DNA of 64,000 bases from NCBI RefSeq assembly GCF_024139115.2, contig NC_085141.1, positions 392,942,632 to 393,006,631 on the forward strand, in the 5' to 3' direction. Of this stretch, positions 23,178-33,299 are shown piece by piece (the first letter of the stretch is position 1; each line of letters begins with the position of its first letter). The position numbers and the translations under genes were made by a program. The DNA comes from Armigeres subalbatus. Taxonomy: Eukaryota; Arthropoda; Insecta; Diptera; Culicidae. The notes under the pieces were generated by a model. That model did not search any database, was not told where the DNA came from, and worked only from the letters and a program-made list of their open reading frames with translations.

Positions 23178-24640
23178 TTAAAAAACGGAGAAGGGCCTTT
23201 TTATCGAAAACCATTCAGCGGAATGCCACTTGCCTGAAGACCGTTAGGCCGAAAGTTGTTTGGTCGAATATTCCATTATGCCGAAAGTCATTTGGCCAAA
23301 TAGGTCATTTGGCCGAATTGGTCATTTGGCCCAATGAGTCATTTGACTCAATTGGTCATATGGACGAATAGTTCATTTAGCCGAATAAGTCATTTGGCCG
23401 AATAGGCCATATGCCCGAATAGGTCATTTGATCGAAAAGGTCATATGGCCAAATAGGTTATTTAACCAAAAAGGTCATTTGGCCGAATATATAAAGACAT
23501 ATATGTAGACGAAGAATCAGAAGGAATAAATTTTGGCTTTTACGCCCTTTTTAAATGTTGGTCTAGAAATAAGTAATTTGACGTCTCACTTCTCACTTCT
23601 AAATCATCATTTTCCACTTCTCACTGCAAAAGTGAGAAATAGAGAGTTAGAAATGATGAGTGAAAAGAGAGGCGTCTCCTTTCTTACTTCGCTCTTTCCA
23701 CTTTTCACAATGAGAAGTGAGAAATGATTAGTGAGAAGTGAAGAGTCTCACTTATCACTAGTCATATCTCACTTCTCACTGTGAAAAGTGTGCAGTGCGA
23801 AGTGAGACGTCTCACTTCTTGCTAACAATTTCTCACTCCGTCTAAGACGTCTTAGACGGTTTAATACATTCCACTAAAAGAGCTTAATATATTTTTCTGA
23901 ATTTCTCACTTTTCACTGTGAAAAGTGGGAAGAGCGAAGTAAGAAGGGAGACACCTTTTTTTTCACTCATCATTTCTAACTCCATATTTCTTACTTTTGC
24001 AGTGAGAAGTGGAAAATGATGATTGAGTAGTGAGAAGTGAGACGATAAATTACCTATTTGGCCAAATAACATACTCGGCTGAATGACTTGTTTGGTCAAT
24101 TGACTTGTTCGGCCAAATGACCTATTGGGCCAAATTACCTTTTAGGCCAAATGACGTATTCGGTTAAATGGCCTTGTTGGTCAAAATGAACTATTTCAAG
24201 ACAAAATTTTCAAAACGACTTATCTGCTTTTGTAAACAATGATTCAAACGACGATTTGACAAATCTGATAGCTCTCCCACGCAAACCAACACCACCAACA
24301 GGTAGCGGAAACCTTCACCTACCTATACTGCCGCTAACCGCAAGTCGAGCACATCTGTATATGGGCCTCCATATACAGATGTGCTCGACTTGCGGTTAGC
24401 GGCAGTATAGGTGGTGCTGGTTTGCGTGGGAGAGCTTTAAGATTAGTCAAATCGTCGTTTGAATCTTTGTTTCCAAAAGCAGATAAGTCGTTTTGAAAAT
24501 TTTGTCTTGATTTGGCCATATGGCCTTCTCGGCCAAATGACTTTCGGTCAGATGGGTTTCGGCCTAATGGTTTGTTCGGCCATGTGGCATTCGACCAAAT
24601 GGTTTTCGGCCGAATGGGTTTTGGCAAAACGACTCGTGCC
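23178..24640. mobile_element. 1.46-kb foldback element with 17-bp minisatellite arms
   Basis: The left arm holds eleven 17-bp units of the form AATAGGTCATTTGGCCG (23299-23485). The right arm (24050-24180 and 24510-24620) holds the same units inverted. Inside, TCTCACTTCTCACTTCT-type sequence is also mirrored (23560-23830 against 23870-24045), and the exact centre is a perfect 22-bp palindrome at 23838-23859 containing GTCTAAGACGTCTTAGAC. It shares both its terminal TTCGGCC/ATTAGGCCGAA words and its GTGAGAAG core with the element at 10582-12844. A separate foldback MITE sits in the right arm. Confidence 0.7.
24197..24509. mobile_element. Foldback MITE, copy B
   Basis: The arms match copy A at 429-626 (CAAGACAAAATTTTCAAAAC at the ends; CACGCAAACCAACACCA inside). 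In place of the short loop of copy A it carries an additional perfect palindrome of about 80 bp around 24368, with CTAACCGCAAGTCGAGCACA in both orientations. It is inserted in the right arm of the larger foldback element. Confidence 0.8.
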
Positions 24641-24664
24641 CGAAAAATAACTGTTGATTCAAAG

Positions 24665-24940
24665 GGTCTCCAGTTGGCCTTGCTAGCAAAGGCGTAGGAT
24701 TGTCAATTCGGAGATGGCGAGATCGATTCTCGGTCTGGTCGTGAATGTTTTCGGGTGGCAAACTTTCTCGACTCCCTGGGCACAGTGTAGGGTAAAAATC
24801 CGACCCAGGACCCAGGTCAGATTGCTATCGCCTGGTCGTGGATGTTTTCGGGTGGCACACTTTCTCGACTCCCTGGGCACAGTCTAGGGTAAAAGATCCG
24901 ACCCAGGACCCAGGTCAGATTGCTATCGCCTTACTTAATT
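24665..24940 (+). mobile_element. tRNA-like SINE with internal tandem duplication
   Basis: The head has GGCCTTGCTAGCAAAGG and a B-box-like GATCGATTCTC. The body GTTTTCGGGTGGCA, TTTCTCGACTCCCTGGGCAC and GACCCAGGACCCAGGTCAG is present twice in tandem (24735-24831 and 24832-24929, 97-98 bp period). The duplicated body is unusual for a single insertion. Confidence 0.55.
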
Positions 24941-25539
24941 TCTTTGTTGAGGCTTCGTCACCACTTGCCACTGTATCTGCTTCTGCTGAGATGCGCCGCC
25001 GAATTCCAATCCAGCGCTTCCCTACAGATTTCATATCGACTCACCACTCTTTCGTAACGTAATAATGGCTGGCTTCATTTACGCTCTTCAATATCGGTTT
25101 TAGATGGCATCGTCGATGGTGCTCAGATTCAAGATTCAGAGGTGAGAACACAAGGCCAAGGAACACAAGGAAATACAAAACGAAGACATAGAAAACAGTT
25201 TTTTCGTGATCTCTGGTGAAACACCTCAAGTCCCAGTATCACATAAGAACACTGATTTCACATCACAGTTGAATATTTGAGTTTTGCTGTTTCCTGAACT
25301 GCCCATGATCGCATATTTGTAACATTCGCATTTTTGTTCATTTTGTAAAAAGTCTGAGAATCGTTCAGAAAGCTCAATTCACTGCATCTTATTCCATAAT
25401 AGTAAAATAGGCTTTACTATCTTGCTTATCCGTGGTAAGTTGGAAATAATTGTGTATAAAAATCAACCAAAATGCAAATGCTACAAATTTGCTAGCATGG
25501 GCAGTGAAGTCATCTTGTTTACATATCTCACGCATGACG
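24941..25539. other. No gene recognised
   Basis: Unique sequence with short frames only. Confidence 0.4.
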
Positions 25540-26390
25540 CCAATGCTTTTCACTTCTCAATTATTACATTTCACTGCTTTTGCTCACTTCTCACACCTCA
25601 ATTCTTACTTCTCTCTCTTCTTCTTCTTTTCACATCCCGCTTTTTGCACGTCGTTTCTCAGTTATTACCGTTATATTCTTGATTTCCATTCTTATTTTTC
25701 ACTTCTTGTAACTTATTTCTCACTTTTGTCGTCTCGCTTCTCAATTCTCACATCTCACCACTACTGGCTCCGCCAGCCATGGGACACGGCTTGGAGCATG
25801 ACCTTGCTTTGAGAATGTTTTGCGACGAGTGGTGCTCCACCTCTGGCTACGCCAGTGTATTTCGCTATTTGCTTTTCCCTTCTCAAATGTAATTTCTTAC
25901 TTCTCGCATTTTGCTTCTCACTATCAATTTCCCTCTTCTGACTTCTCACTTTTCACTTATCAATCTATCTTCCAGAGGTGAACCAGCCAAGAGCTGAAAG
26001 CCTCTTTAATAGAGAAGAAAAAAAATATCAATCTATTCTTCCCATTTAGCATTACTCTCTTCTCAAATTCTCACTCTTCATATCTAATTTCACTTTTTGC
26101 CTTTCACTTTTCTCTTCTGTCCTCTCACATTTTTTTCACACTTCATGCATCCCGCTTCTTATTTTTCTCTCAATATTTCTTACATTTAACTTCTTGCTTC
26201 TAAGTTTTCGCTTATGACATCTCTTTTCTCACTTTTTGCCATTCACGTCGAGCTTCTCATTTCTTAATTTTCATTCTTACTTGTTTACACTATCTTACTT
26301 TTATCTTACTATCTACGTCCAACAAATCTTGTTTCTGACTTAACACCTTTCACGTTTCTTAGTTTTCTTACATTTCAATTTTTTTTTTTC
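25540..26390. repeat. Degenerate TTCTCACTTCT pyrimidine-rich minisatellite
   Basis: Loose 7-14 bp units of CACTTCTCA, TTCTCACTTT and similar. This is the complement of the GTGAGAAG words in the two foldback elements. A short retroposon-like tail (GAGCTGAAAGCCTCTTTAAT, A-tract) interrupts it at 25980-26028. Confidence 0.7.
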
Positions 26391-26505
26391 AACTTAAAAC
26401 GGCTACGCAGTTTTTGAAGATTGAAACAAGATTTGTCTAACGTTTCGACACGGAATTGGTGACTTCAATTCACGACTACGCAGCCGTTGTAAGTGAAAAT
26501 AACAA
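26386..26505. repeat. Small inverted-repeat element
   Basis: CAACTTAAAACGGCTACGCAG is mirrored by CTACGCAGCCGTTGTAAGTG about 75 bp away. This is a probable small MITE; no target duplication was checked. Confidence 0.5.
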
Positions 26506-27279
26506 TAATCAGTCGATCCTTCAATAGTACATTGACTTTTTTAATTATTAAAAAAAAATATTGCACACGCTTTTATTAAACTATGGAACATTAAAGTATC
26601 ATCGACCTATCCATTTTGATTTGCTAGTCATCCATCCGAATTCTGTCAACTTCTATTCAAAAGCAATTAAACTACTAATCGTCATAATTTTTCGCACCAA
26701 TTTAATCTGAAATCCACGCGCACGGTTCCATCACTTATTCACAATGGGAACTGTTCACAGCCCCATGTTCAGCCGGCAATTATAATCCCGTACCTGTTCA
26801 TGTGCTTTTGCTATCAGCAAGTCTCACTTTCGCCACCATTCCCTGCCATCCTGTTCTGAGCAAATTCATTATTCCGAATTCAACCGAACGCGCATTTACC
26901 GAAACCTGGAAAGTGGGAAATTTTAGACAGGCAAACAATTAGACTCCGTTTCGTGTTTCACCTAGCGCGAACCCTGAGGCGCCTCTGCGAACGGAAAACA
27001 AGATAGGAGAGTATGACTCAATACTAACTTCGTAGTTTTCAGTCCTCTTGCCAAAACTTGTGTAGATCAATAATCAAAATGCAATATTGATTAGGAAAAA
27101 TTACCCCAAAATTATCTCTGCCAACGCTTTTTCCATATTCTTGGAGGTTTTCATTTCAAAAACGTGATTCCCCGCAGTCCGAATATTGGAATGAAAAACC
27201 AAAGAGTTTCAGTAGAAATCTCATAAATTTACATAACAGAAAATTGGCTACACTCCGTTTTACATAGACGGAAGTTGCT
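26506..27279. other. No gene recognised
   Basis: Unique AT-rich sequence without coding similarity. Confidence 0.4.
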
Positions 27280-27304
27280 CATGCGAGTAACAAATGTGCT
27301 TATT

Positions 27305-27935
27305 GAGCTTGAGCTTGCTTGAGCTTGAGCTTGATTGACTGCTCGTAGTTGCTACTCCATTATGACCAGATCAGCTGTTCTTGCACAGGGAACCAACAGA
27401 TGTTTGCTTGGGACTAGCACACATATTCAATGTATAAGTACTGGTGATCTCATTTGTTAGGTCATACTGGCGCCTGCCACGTCAGAATGCAAGTCAATGT
27501 AGGGAAGGGGAGAAATGATGATGCAATCACTCGCCCACTACAAGCCGAATATACCTCTGCACTTGCCACGAGTTCATGCGGAATTTGTTGGAATTTCTGG
27601 GTTAGGTTGGAGAGGCAGAGGTCCGTCTTGGTTAACGAGCTGCCAATGTGATAGATAGGAGAAGGTAACTGATGGATTTTCTAATTGGATGTAGGAAACG
27701 AGCGCTATAGTTCATTTCCAATTCTAGCAGATTACTGATAGAATACTCAAGTTGAAGGTATAGGAACAGTAATGGAAACGGTATGGAAGTCCATTTCCAG
27801 TTCTAGCGATTGCTAGAACATGATAAATAAAGAGAAAGATACAAAGTAGGAGAATGGAACGGACCTGGGATTGAACCCACGACCTCCTGCGTATGAGGCA
27901 GAAGCAGTAGCCTTATGACTACCAAGCCCGCTTTT
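27305..27935 (-). mobile_element. 631-bp SINE with tRNA head and perfect 25-bp target duplication
   Basis: Perfect direct repeats (27280-27304 and 27936-27960, core ATGCGAGTAACAAATGTG) flank it. On the minus strand it begins AGCGGGCTTGGTAGTCATAA, has a B box GGGTTCAATCCC (27868-27880), then a long body and a tail of CAAGCTCAAGCT units. Length, internal pol III boxes and target duplication fit a SINE mobilised by a LINE, with an unusually long body. The same body without the tRNA head occurs at 32351-33120. Confidence 0.85.
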
Positions 27936-27960
27936 CATGCGAGTAACAAATGTGCTTATT

Positions 27961-28811
27961 TTTGAATAACTTTAATTCAGTCGGTGGTGCTTGCCAAGGC
28001 GCTTTGCACTATTTTTCACTACAAGTAGGTGTATTGAAAAACAAAAAAATACCCTACTAACATTATTTCTGCTGTGCCTTCGAGTTCGTATTCCAGCAAC
28101 AGCAAAGCACTAAAAAAGAACCATAACTTCTACCTTGTTCGCTGCACGTGCTGGTTTGTCTCAACATTCACTGCGAAACGCGTCAGAACAATGCACCACA
28201 AAAGGTTAGCATCCAAGTACCGTTTTGGATCAAATTCCCAACATGACTCATATTCCGAACACTCGCTTTTAAACGGCTATTTTTATTCGTGTAATTTTCT
28301 CCACAGGAGCTTGAATTCATTTGTAATCTTGATCCTTAGTTCGGAAAACCAATGAAAGTTTTATTTCTAGGGCGCTAAAACGCCAGTGTTCGGAATAAGA
28401 GTCATGTTCGGGATGTGAGCCAATACGGTAATCGGCTTTCGGGATCTTGAATAGTTTTGTAAATTCTTGTGAATTCTTACTAGGGTAAATGTACCAGTTT
28501 TGGCCATGTTCCTAATTAGGACGATTTCTCGCATAACTCGACAGTTTTTAGAAAATATGCATTTTTCAGGGTTAGTCAAATTAGGCACTAAGCTGACTTA
28601 AACCGGTACACTTACCCTAATCAACTTTGTAATTTTAGTATTCAAGAGTAATTTTCTTTCGTGCAGAAAACGTGTAGAAAACTATATTATCAATTTGCTT
28701 GCCACTGGGATGGAACCCTGGCCCACTGAGATGTGAGGCATGCAAGTTTGTCGTTGAACTTGTCGAATCAAAACAGTTAACGTAAACATTTCGGAGTTGT
28801 TTGACGGCAAG
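27961..28811. other. No gene; inverted repeat pair
   Basis: CATGACTCATATTCCGAACA (28241-28260) and TGTTCGGAATAAGAGTCATG (28387-28406) form an imperfect inverted repeat around about 125 bp, probably a small MITE. The rest has no assignable content. Confidence 0.45.
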
Positions 28812-29192
28812 GATTGAACTTATCATTTCATTATCATTTAGTATTCAGCCAATAACTCATTCCAGAAGCAGAATTCTGAAAAGTGTTGTATGGTGGACTT
28901 CTAGCGCTTTTTCCCCGTTACAACTTTGTCTAAGGGTAGATTGCCCTATGTCCAATATTTACAGCTTGGAACGCTAGTATCACTTAATATACTAAATGAT
29001 AATAAGTGTTATTATCATTTAGTATATTACATGATTTTAGCGTTTCACGCTGTAAATATCAGACATATAGCAATGTCCCTTTAGACAAAGTTGTAGAGGA
29101 GAAATAGCGCTAGAAGTCCACCGTACAACACTTTTCAGAATTCTGCTTCTGGAATGAGTTATTGGCTGAATACTAAATGATAAGTTCAATCT
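28812..29192. mobile_element. 380-bp palindromic MITE
   Basis: Almost the whole element is one inverted repeat centred near 29003. Shared words include CCAATAACTCATTCCAGAAG, GGTGGACTTCTAGCGCT, ACAACTTTGTCTAA and ATATACTAAATGATAATAA. The arms differ by scattered substitutions and an 11-bp gap near the left end. No coding capacity. Confidence 0.85.
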
Positions 29193-29564
29193 CTGTTGAC
29201 GGTCGTTTGACGAGTATCTGTCGCCGCTTTTTGACGTAAACTACGTCTAAGGGGAAAACTCAGATACAGGGTGTAAAACCGAAATTTCCAAATTCGAGAC
29301 CGTCACGAAATTAGGATAGATTTCAAACGCTAATAGCGTCTTTATCTTTCGATGGATTTCCGACATTTGCTTATCAATCGATTCAGAAACTCTCCAGCAA
29401 TTTGCCAATTCTATTGATATTATTGATTATCAACGTTAAACTATTGAAAATGTTGTTTCTTCCAAACCGGGTGAAATATTCAATTCCGTTCATAAATCCC
29501 CAACACGGACATCAGATTGCAGTAAGGTACGGGCCTTTTGATACACTGCTTCGTTTTCCCTGTG

Positions 29565-29573
29565 TATAAAAAG
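29565..29573 (+). promoter_or_regulatory. TATA box of unit copy 1
   Basis: TATAAAAAG with TCATTTTC (initiator-like) starting at 29596. The equivalent in copy 2 is CATAAAAG at 33554-33561 with TCATTTTC at 33584. Conserved spacing supports a real pol II core promoter. Confidence 0.55.
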
Positions 29574-29861
29574 CCCCGTGTTTCGCGTGCGCGCGTCATT
29601 TTCATTCTGGATGTCACGGCGAGCAGACCAGGGCGTCCAGAAGCGGTCCCAGTGACAACGGCTGTCTCAGCGTTGGTGGTGCGGATGAAATTTTTTCGCT
29701 CGGTGGTAGTGGCGGTCATGGAAGCAGCAGCACATCATTTTCATCCGTGTCCTATCTTCGGCGGATCTGGCAATCGACGGCGTTCGTTGTGCCGAATCAT
29801 CGGATGGCGGTCGCGCAGCCCAGTGGCTGCTGTTAATAAGGCACATAAGTGGCAATTAATC

Positions 29862-29877
29862 GGTTCTTTTCAGGACC
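29862..29877 (+). terminator. Histone-type mRNA 3' stem-loop
   Basis: GGTTCT-TTTC-AGGACC gives a six-pair stem with one G-U pair and the UUUC loop typical of replication-dependent histone mRNAs. The preceding AATC and following ATCA fit the flanks. A purine-rich GGGAGGAAGG (29890-29899) lies where the U7 snRNA-binding downstream element should be. Confidence 0.6.
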
Positions 29878-29975
29878 ATCATTATATTTGGGAGGAAGGT
29901 TAAGTTGAAATAATTTTCCTAAAGTGCAACCGTTAGGAACTGGAAAATTCTTCGGTGAAATTTTCTAGCGTAATT

Positions 29976-30397
29976 CGGAGTTATATGATTTTAGTGATTG
30001 AGAATGTTGATATTAGACGAACTTTCTTCATAGAACAAAGCATAATTGTTTGGCATCGGTAGCGGAATCATAGCATTAGTGCCTGTCCGAGCATAGGCTG
30101 TCATCGGAAGATTGCTATAGCAATTTATTCACTAATGTGGCGTTTGCAACGATTTGGATATTGTCGGCACATCATGAAATTTTCCCGCGAGACTTTAATT
30201 TTGTATTTTTCCTGTTGATGATTGAAAAAGAAATCGGTTCCGAGATGAACTTTATTCAAAGCGCAACCCTAACGTCGGTAGTTGAATCCCAAGCAAGTAT
30301 CAGAAAGATACCATGCAAACAATTGATTCGCATTATGACTGATGAAAATTGTATGGCTTGTATGGCAGTATTGATGTTTGCTACAGATTTTTTCACG
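29976..30397. other. No gene recognised
   Basis: Contains TTTATTCAAAGCGCAACCC at 30251-30269, a word related to sequences after the other units (33166, 34239). It is probably downstream sequence of the same unit. Confidence 0.4.
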
Positions 30398-30600
30398 TAA
30401 ACTTCGTCTAAGGGGAAGACTCAGATACAGGGTTTAAAATGGAAATTTCCAAATTCGAGACTGTCACAAAAATTAGGATTTCAAACGCTAACAGCGTCTT
30501 TATCTTTCGATGGATTTTCGACATTTGCTTATCAATCGATTCGGAAACCCTTCAGCAATTTGCCAATTCTATTGATACTATTGATTATCATTAATGCTTA
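30398..30600 (+). repeat. Partial copy of the unit's 5' part
   Basis: It matches 29236-29440: GTCTAAGGGGAAGACTCAGA, TTCCAAATTCGAGAC, AGCGTCTTTATCTTTCGATG, ACATTTGCTTATCAATCGAT. It stops before the promoter. Confidence 0.75.
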
Positions 30601-30804
30601 ATTTTTTTTCTACAACAAATATGATTTTGAAAAAGTATCACCGGCGCGTGCTTACTTACAATCTACATGCTGATACATTTACAGTTACATCAAACAACTG
30701 AAAACCGAAATACGCCACTCCAAAATTACGAAGTGACAATGTTAGAAAGAGACAAAAGATAGGAAAAATAACACAGTGTGTAGTGCCTCCCCGAGTCACC
30801 TTAA

Positions 30805-30969
30805 GGGAAGATCCTTTAATTACGTAACGCAAAAATTGGGCATTTCAACACCCCCCTCCCCCCCTATATCACACTTTTTGTATGAAGCATCTAAAAAATA
30901 TGTATGGGTCGTCACACTTCGACCAACCCCCCTCCCACTCTAAGCGTTACGTAATTTGTGGACGCTCCC
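30805..30969. mobile_element. 165-bp MITE with TTACGTAACGC inverted ends
   Basis: The left GGGAAGATCCTTTAATTACG and the right mirror of GGGAGCGTCCACAAATTACG share GGGA and AATTACGTAACGC. I recall this end type from a widespread insect MITE group. The interior has C-rich ACACCCCCCTCCCCCC. Confidence 0.55.
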
Positions 30970-31019
30970 AAGAGCCAATTTAGTACTTCTTTAGTACTTC
31001 ATATCAAATATCATATCAT

Positions 31020-31930
31020 ATCATAGCATATCAAAGAATATTGTGGCCAAATTCCATAAAATTTGGTCAACAAAAACCCCCCTGACAATAATAGAACAAA
31101 ACCTGCCAAAGCAGTCATTCCTCCTATTTCAGACAAGAAAATTCAATCTGAGCGCTGCTAATGTTGATGACGACGACCGCGCGACCCACACCATCGCCGG
31201 GAATAAAATTTCCGGTAGGAGCTCCGCCGATGCCGAACCACTGGTAGTGGTATCACTACCACGGTCAGCTCTCCGCGACATGTCGAACGAAATGGCTCGC
31301 GCGCGCGGAAGGGCTGCTTTCTTGTAATCAATAAAGTTGAACCTGTAGCCACGCCCCTTTGGGGTGTGTGTGATGGTTACACAATATTTGCAGTCATACC
31401 GAACAACAAAGAGGCGGGACTAATGAGCCATCTTTATTGATTATAAGAAAACTGCTCTCCCGCGCGCGCGTGGCATTTCAGCACCTAAAAACTCATGGAT
31501 GAGTTGAATCATCGTATGTTTTCTGTATGTATGTAGAATCACTGTATGTATGTCGAATCACTGTATGTATGTAGACTCACTGTATGTATGTAGAATCACG
31601 AGCGCGCGTCAAACGGAGAAGCTGCAAAAATGTTTTCGCATGGATGACTATCTACCAATATTATAAGTCTTTCTCTGAATCGTGCTCTCGTGATTCTACT
31701 ACCGACGGAAAACAATCTGCCATCACCAAGCAATTAAGCTTTACTTTGATCAAAATTCATCTCGCCTCAAGTTGTGACATAAGAGCTACTTTCATTGATG
31801 GTAGCCAATCGTTAGTAGGGGAAATTACGGCTTTGGCAGGCTTTGTTCTATTATTGTCAGGGGGTTTTCTGTAACTAATTATGCTCAAATTTGGCCAAAA
31901 CATTCTTTGCATATCAAAAATATTGTGGCC
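31020..31930. repeat. Inverted-repeat block with GC-rich hairpin
   Basis: The left arm 31020-31130 (AAAGAATATTGTGGCCAAAT, CCCCCTGACAATAATAGAAC) is mirrored at 31815-31925. Inside, 31298-31340 and 31430-31474 form a second hairpin with CGCGCGCGCGG and AATCAATAAAG words. A partial direct copy follows at 31895-32290. GC content jumps locally, which is unusual for this window. Confidence 0.55.
31508..31600 (+). repeat. 19-bp tandem repeat
   Basis: Four to five units of GAATCACTGTATGTATGTA with single-base variants, in the loop of the inverted block. Confidence 0.85.
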
Positions 31931-32290
31931 AAATTTCATAAACAAAACAAAACAAACAAAACCTGCCAAAGCCGTCATTCCCCCTACTTCATACAATGAA
32001 ATTTAATCTGAGCGCTACTAATGTTAATGACGATGACCGCGCGACCCACACCATCGCTGGGAATCAAATTTCCGGTAGGTGCTCCGCCGATGCCAATGGT
32101 GGTACCAATAAAGTAATCAATAAAGTTGAACCTGTAGCCACGCCCCTTTGGTGAGTGTGTGACGGTTGCATAATATTTGCATTCATACCGGACAACTAAG
32201 AGGCGGGACTAATGAGCCATCTTTATTGATTATAAGAAAACTGCTATCCCGCGCGCGCGAGGCATTTCATTTGAAATGTCGTGGAGAGCG
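31895..32290 (+). repeat. Direct copy of part of 31020-31490
   Basis: AAAACCTGCCAAAGCCGTCA, GACCGCGCGACCCACACCAT, AGTTGAACCTGTAGCCACGC and GGCGGGACTAATGAGCCATC match the earlier block in the same order. About 90 bp, including the left half of the GC hairpin, are missing. Confidence 0.75.
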
Positions 32291-32326
32291 GTTCCAGCAT
32301 CGGCGGAGTTGCTGAGAGAATTAATC

Positions 32327-32342
32327 GGTTCTTCTCAGGGCC
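32327..32342 (+). terminator. Second histone-type stem-loop, cut off from its downstream element by a SINE
   Basis: GGTTCT-TCTC-AGGGCC followed by ACCA, preceded by TTAATC as at 29862. The expected purine-rich element AAAGGAAGAGG is at 33145-33155, beyond the inserted SINE. Without the 770-bp insert and one target duplication the spacing would be normal. Confidence 0.5.
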
Positions 32343-32350
32343 ACCATTCT

Positions 32351-33120
32351 GAGTTCAGTGCGTGATCTCTCATGTTTCGGACAGCAGAACGATCGCGCGG
32401 TCGGCCGAATTATTGTGTTCTGCATTGCGCGGCCGGTAATAAAATTAATCAGTTCAGTGCGTGATCTCTCATGTTTCGGACAGCAGAACGATCGCGCGGT
32501 CGGCCGAATTATTGTGTTCTGCATTGCGCGGCCGGTAATAAAATTAATCAGGTCCAGGTCCCAGGTCCGTTCCATTCTCCTACTTTGTATCTTTCTCTTT
32601 ATTCCTCATGTTCTAGCAATCGCTAGAACTGGAAATGGACTTCCATACCGTTTCCATTACTATTCCTATACCTCCAACTTGAGTATTCTATCAGTAATCT
32701 GCTAGAATTGGAAATGAAAGCTCGTTTCCTACATCCAATTAGAAATTCCATCAGTTACCTTCTCCTATCTATCACATTGGCAGCTCGTTAACCAAGACGG
32801 ACCCCTGCCTCTCCAACCTAACCCATAAATTCCAACAAATTCCGCATGAACTCGTGGCAAGTGCAGAGGTATATTCGGCTTGCAGTGGGCGAGTGATTGC
32901 ATCATCATTTCCTCCCCTTCCCTACATTGACTTGCATTCTGACGTGGCAGGCGCCAGTATGACCTAACAAATGAGATCACCAGTACTTGTACATTGAAGA
33001 TGTGTGCTAGTCCCAAGCAAACATCTGTTGGTTCCCTGTGCAAGAACAGCTGATCTGGTCATAATGGAGTAGCAACTACGAGCAGTCAATCAAGCTCAAG
33101 CTCAAGCTCAAGCTCAAGCT
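32351..33120 (+). mobile_element. Chimeric SINE: two 99-bp GC-rich monomers fused to the 600-bp SINE body
   Basis: It is flanked by a perfect 20-bp duplication CTTCTCAGGGCCACCATTCT (32331-32350 and 33121-33140). It starts with two head-to-tail, essentially identical 99-bp monomers (32352-32450 and 32451-32549; AGTTCAGTGCGTGATCTCTC, ACGATCGCGCGGTCGGCCGA). The body then matches the copy at 27305-27935 from GGTCCGTTCCATTCTCC to the CAAGCT tail. The tRNA head is absent. Tandem GC-rich 5' monomers resemble the promoter arrays of some LINEs. The duplication shows the chimera was inserted as one unit. Confidence 0.8.
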
Positions 33121-33299
33121 CTTCTCAGGGCCACCATTCTATACAAAGGAAGAGGCGAGGCGAATATTATTCAAAGAGCAAATTAGCCACTTGGCGACGC
33201 CATAATGTTGCCGTCCGTAGCAGAATCACGACTGCCCCGGGGGGAGATTCTATATAATATGAATTCGTATGAAGTGGCAGCCAAGTGAAAAATGTCGGA

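Larger units (their letters stand above)
29236..29975 (+). repeat. Promoter-bearing repeat unit, copy 1, with histone-type 3' end
   Basis: It shares order and words with 33300-33985 (TTATCTTTYGATGGATTTY, GATTATCAACGTTAAACTA, CCCCAACACGGACAT). It has a TATA box TATAAAAAG (29565-29573) and an initiator-like TCATTTTC 31 bases later, both conserved in copy 2. About 280 nt downstream is a histone-like stem-loop (29862-29877). The short transcribed part has no histone-like protein in any frame I checked. It could be a decayed histone unit or a repeat that acquired this 3' end. Confidence 0.55.

Noticed and set aside
23299..23485. CRISPR-like array (17-bp units)
   Set aside because: Units are contiguous without spacers, and the genome is eukaryotic.
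27860..27935. tRNA gene on the minus strand
   Set aside because: It is the head of a 631-bp SINE bounded by a perfect 25-bp target duplication.
29538..29903. 121-codon frame between promoter and histone-like stem-loop as a histone
   Set aside because: No histone-fold motif or characteristic tail is visible in this or the other frames.
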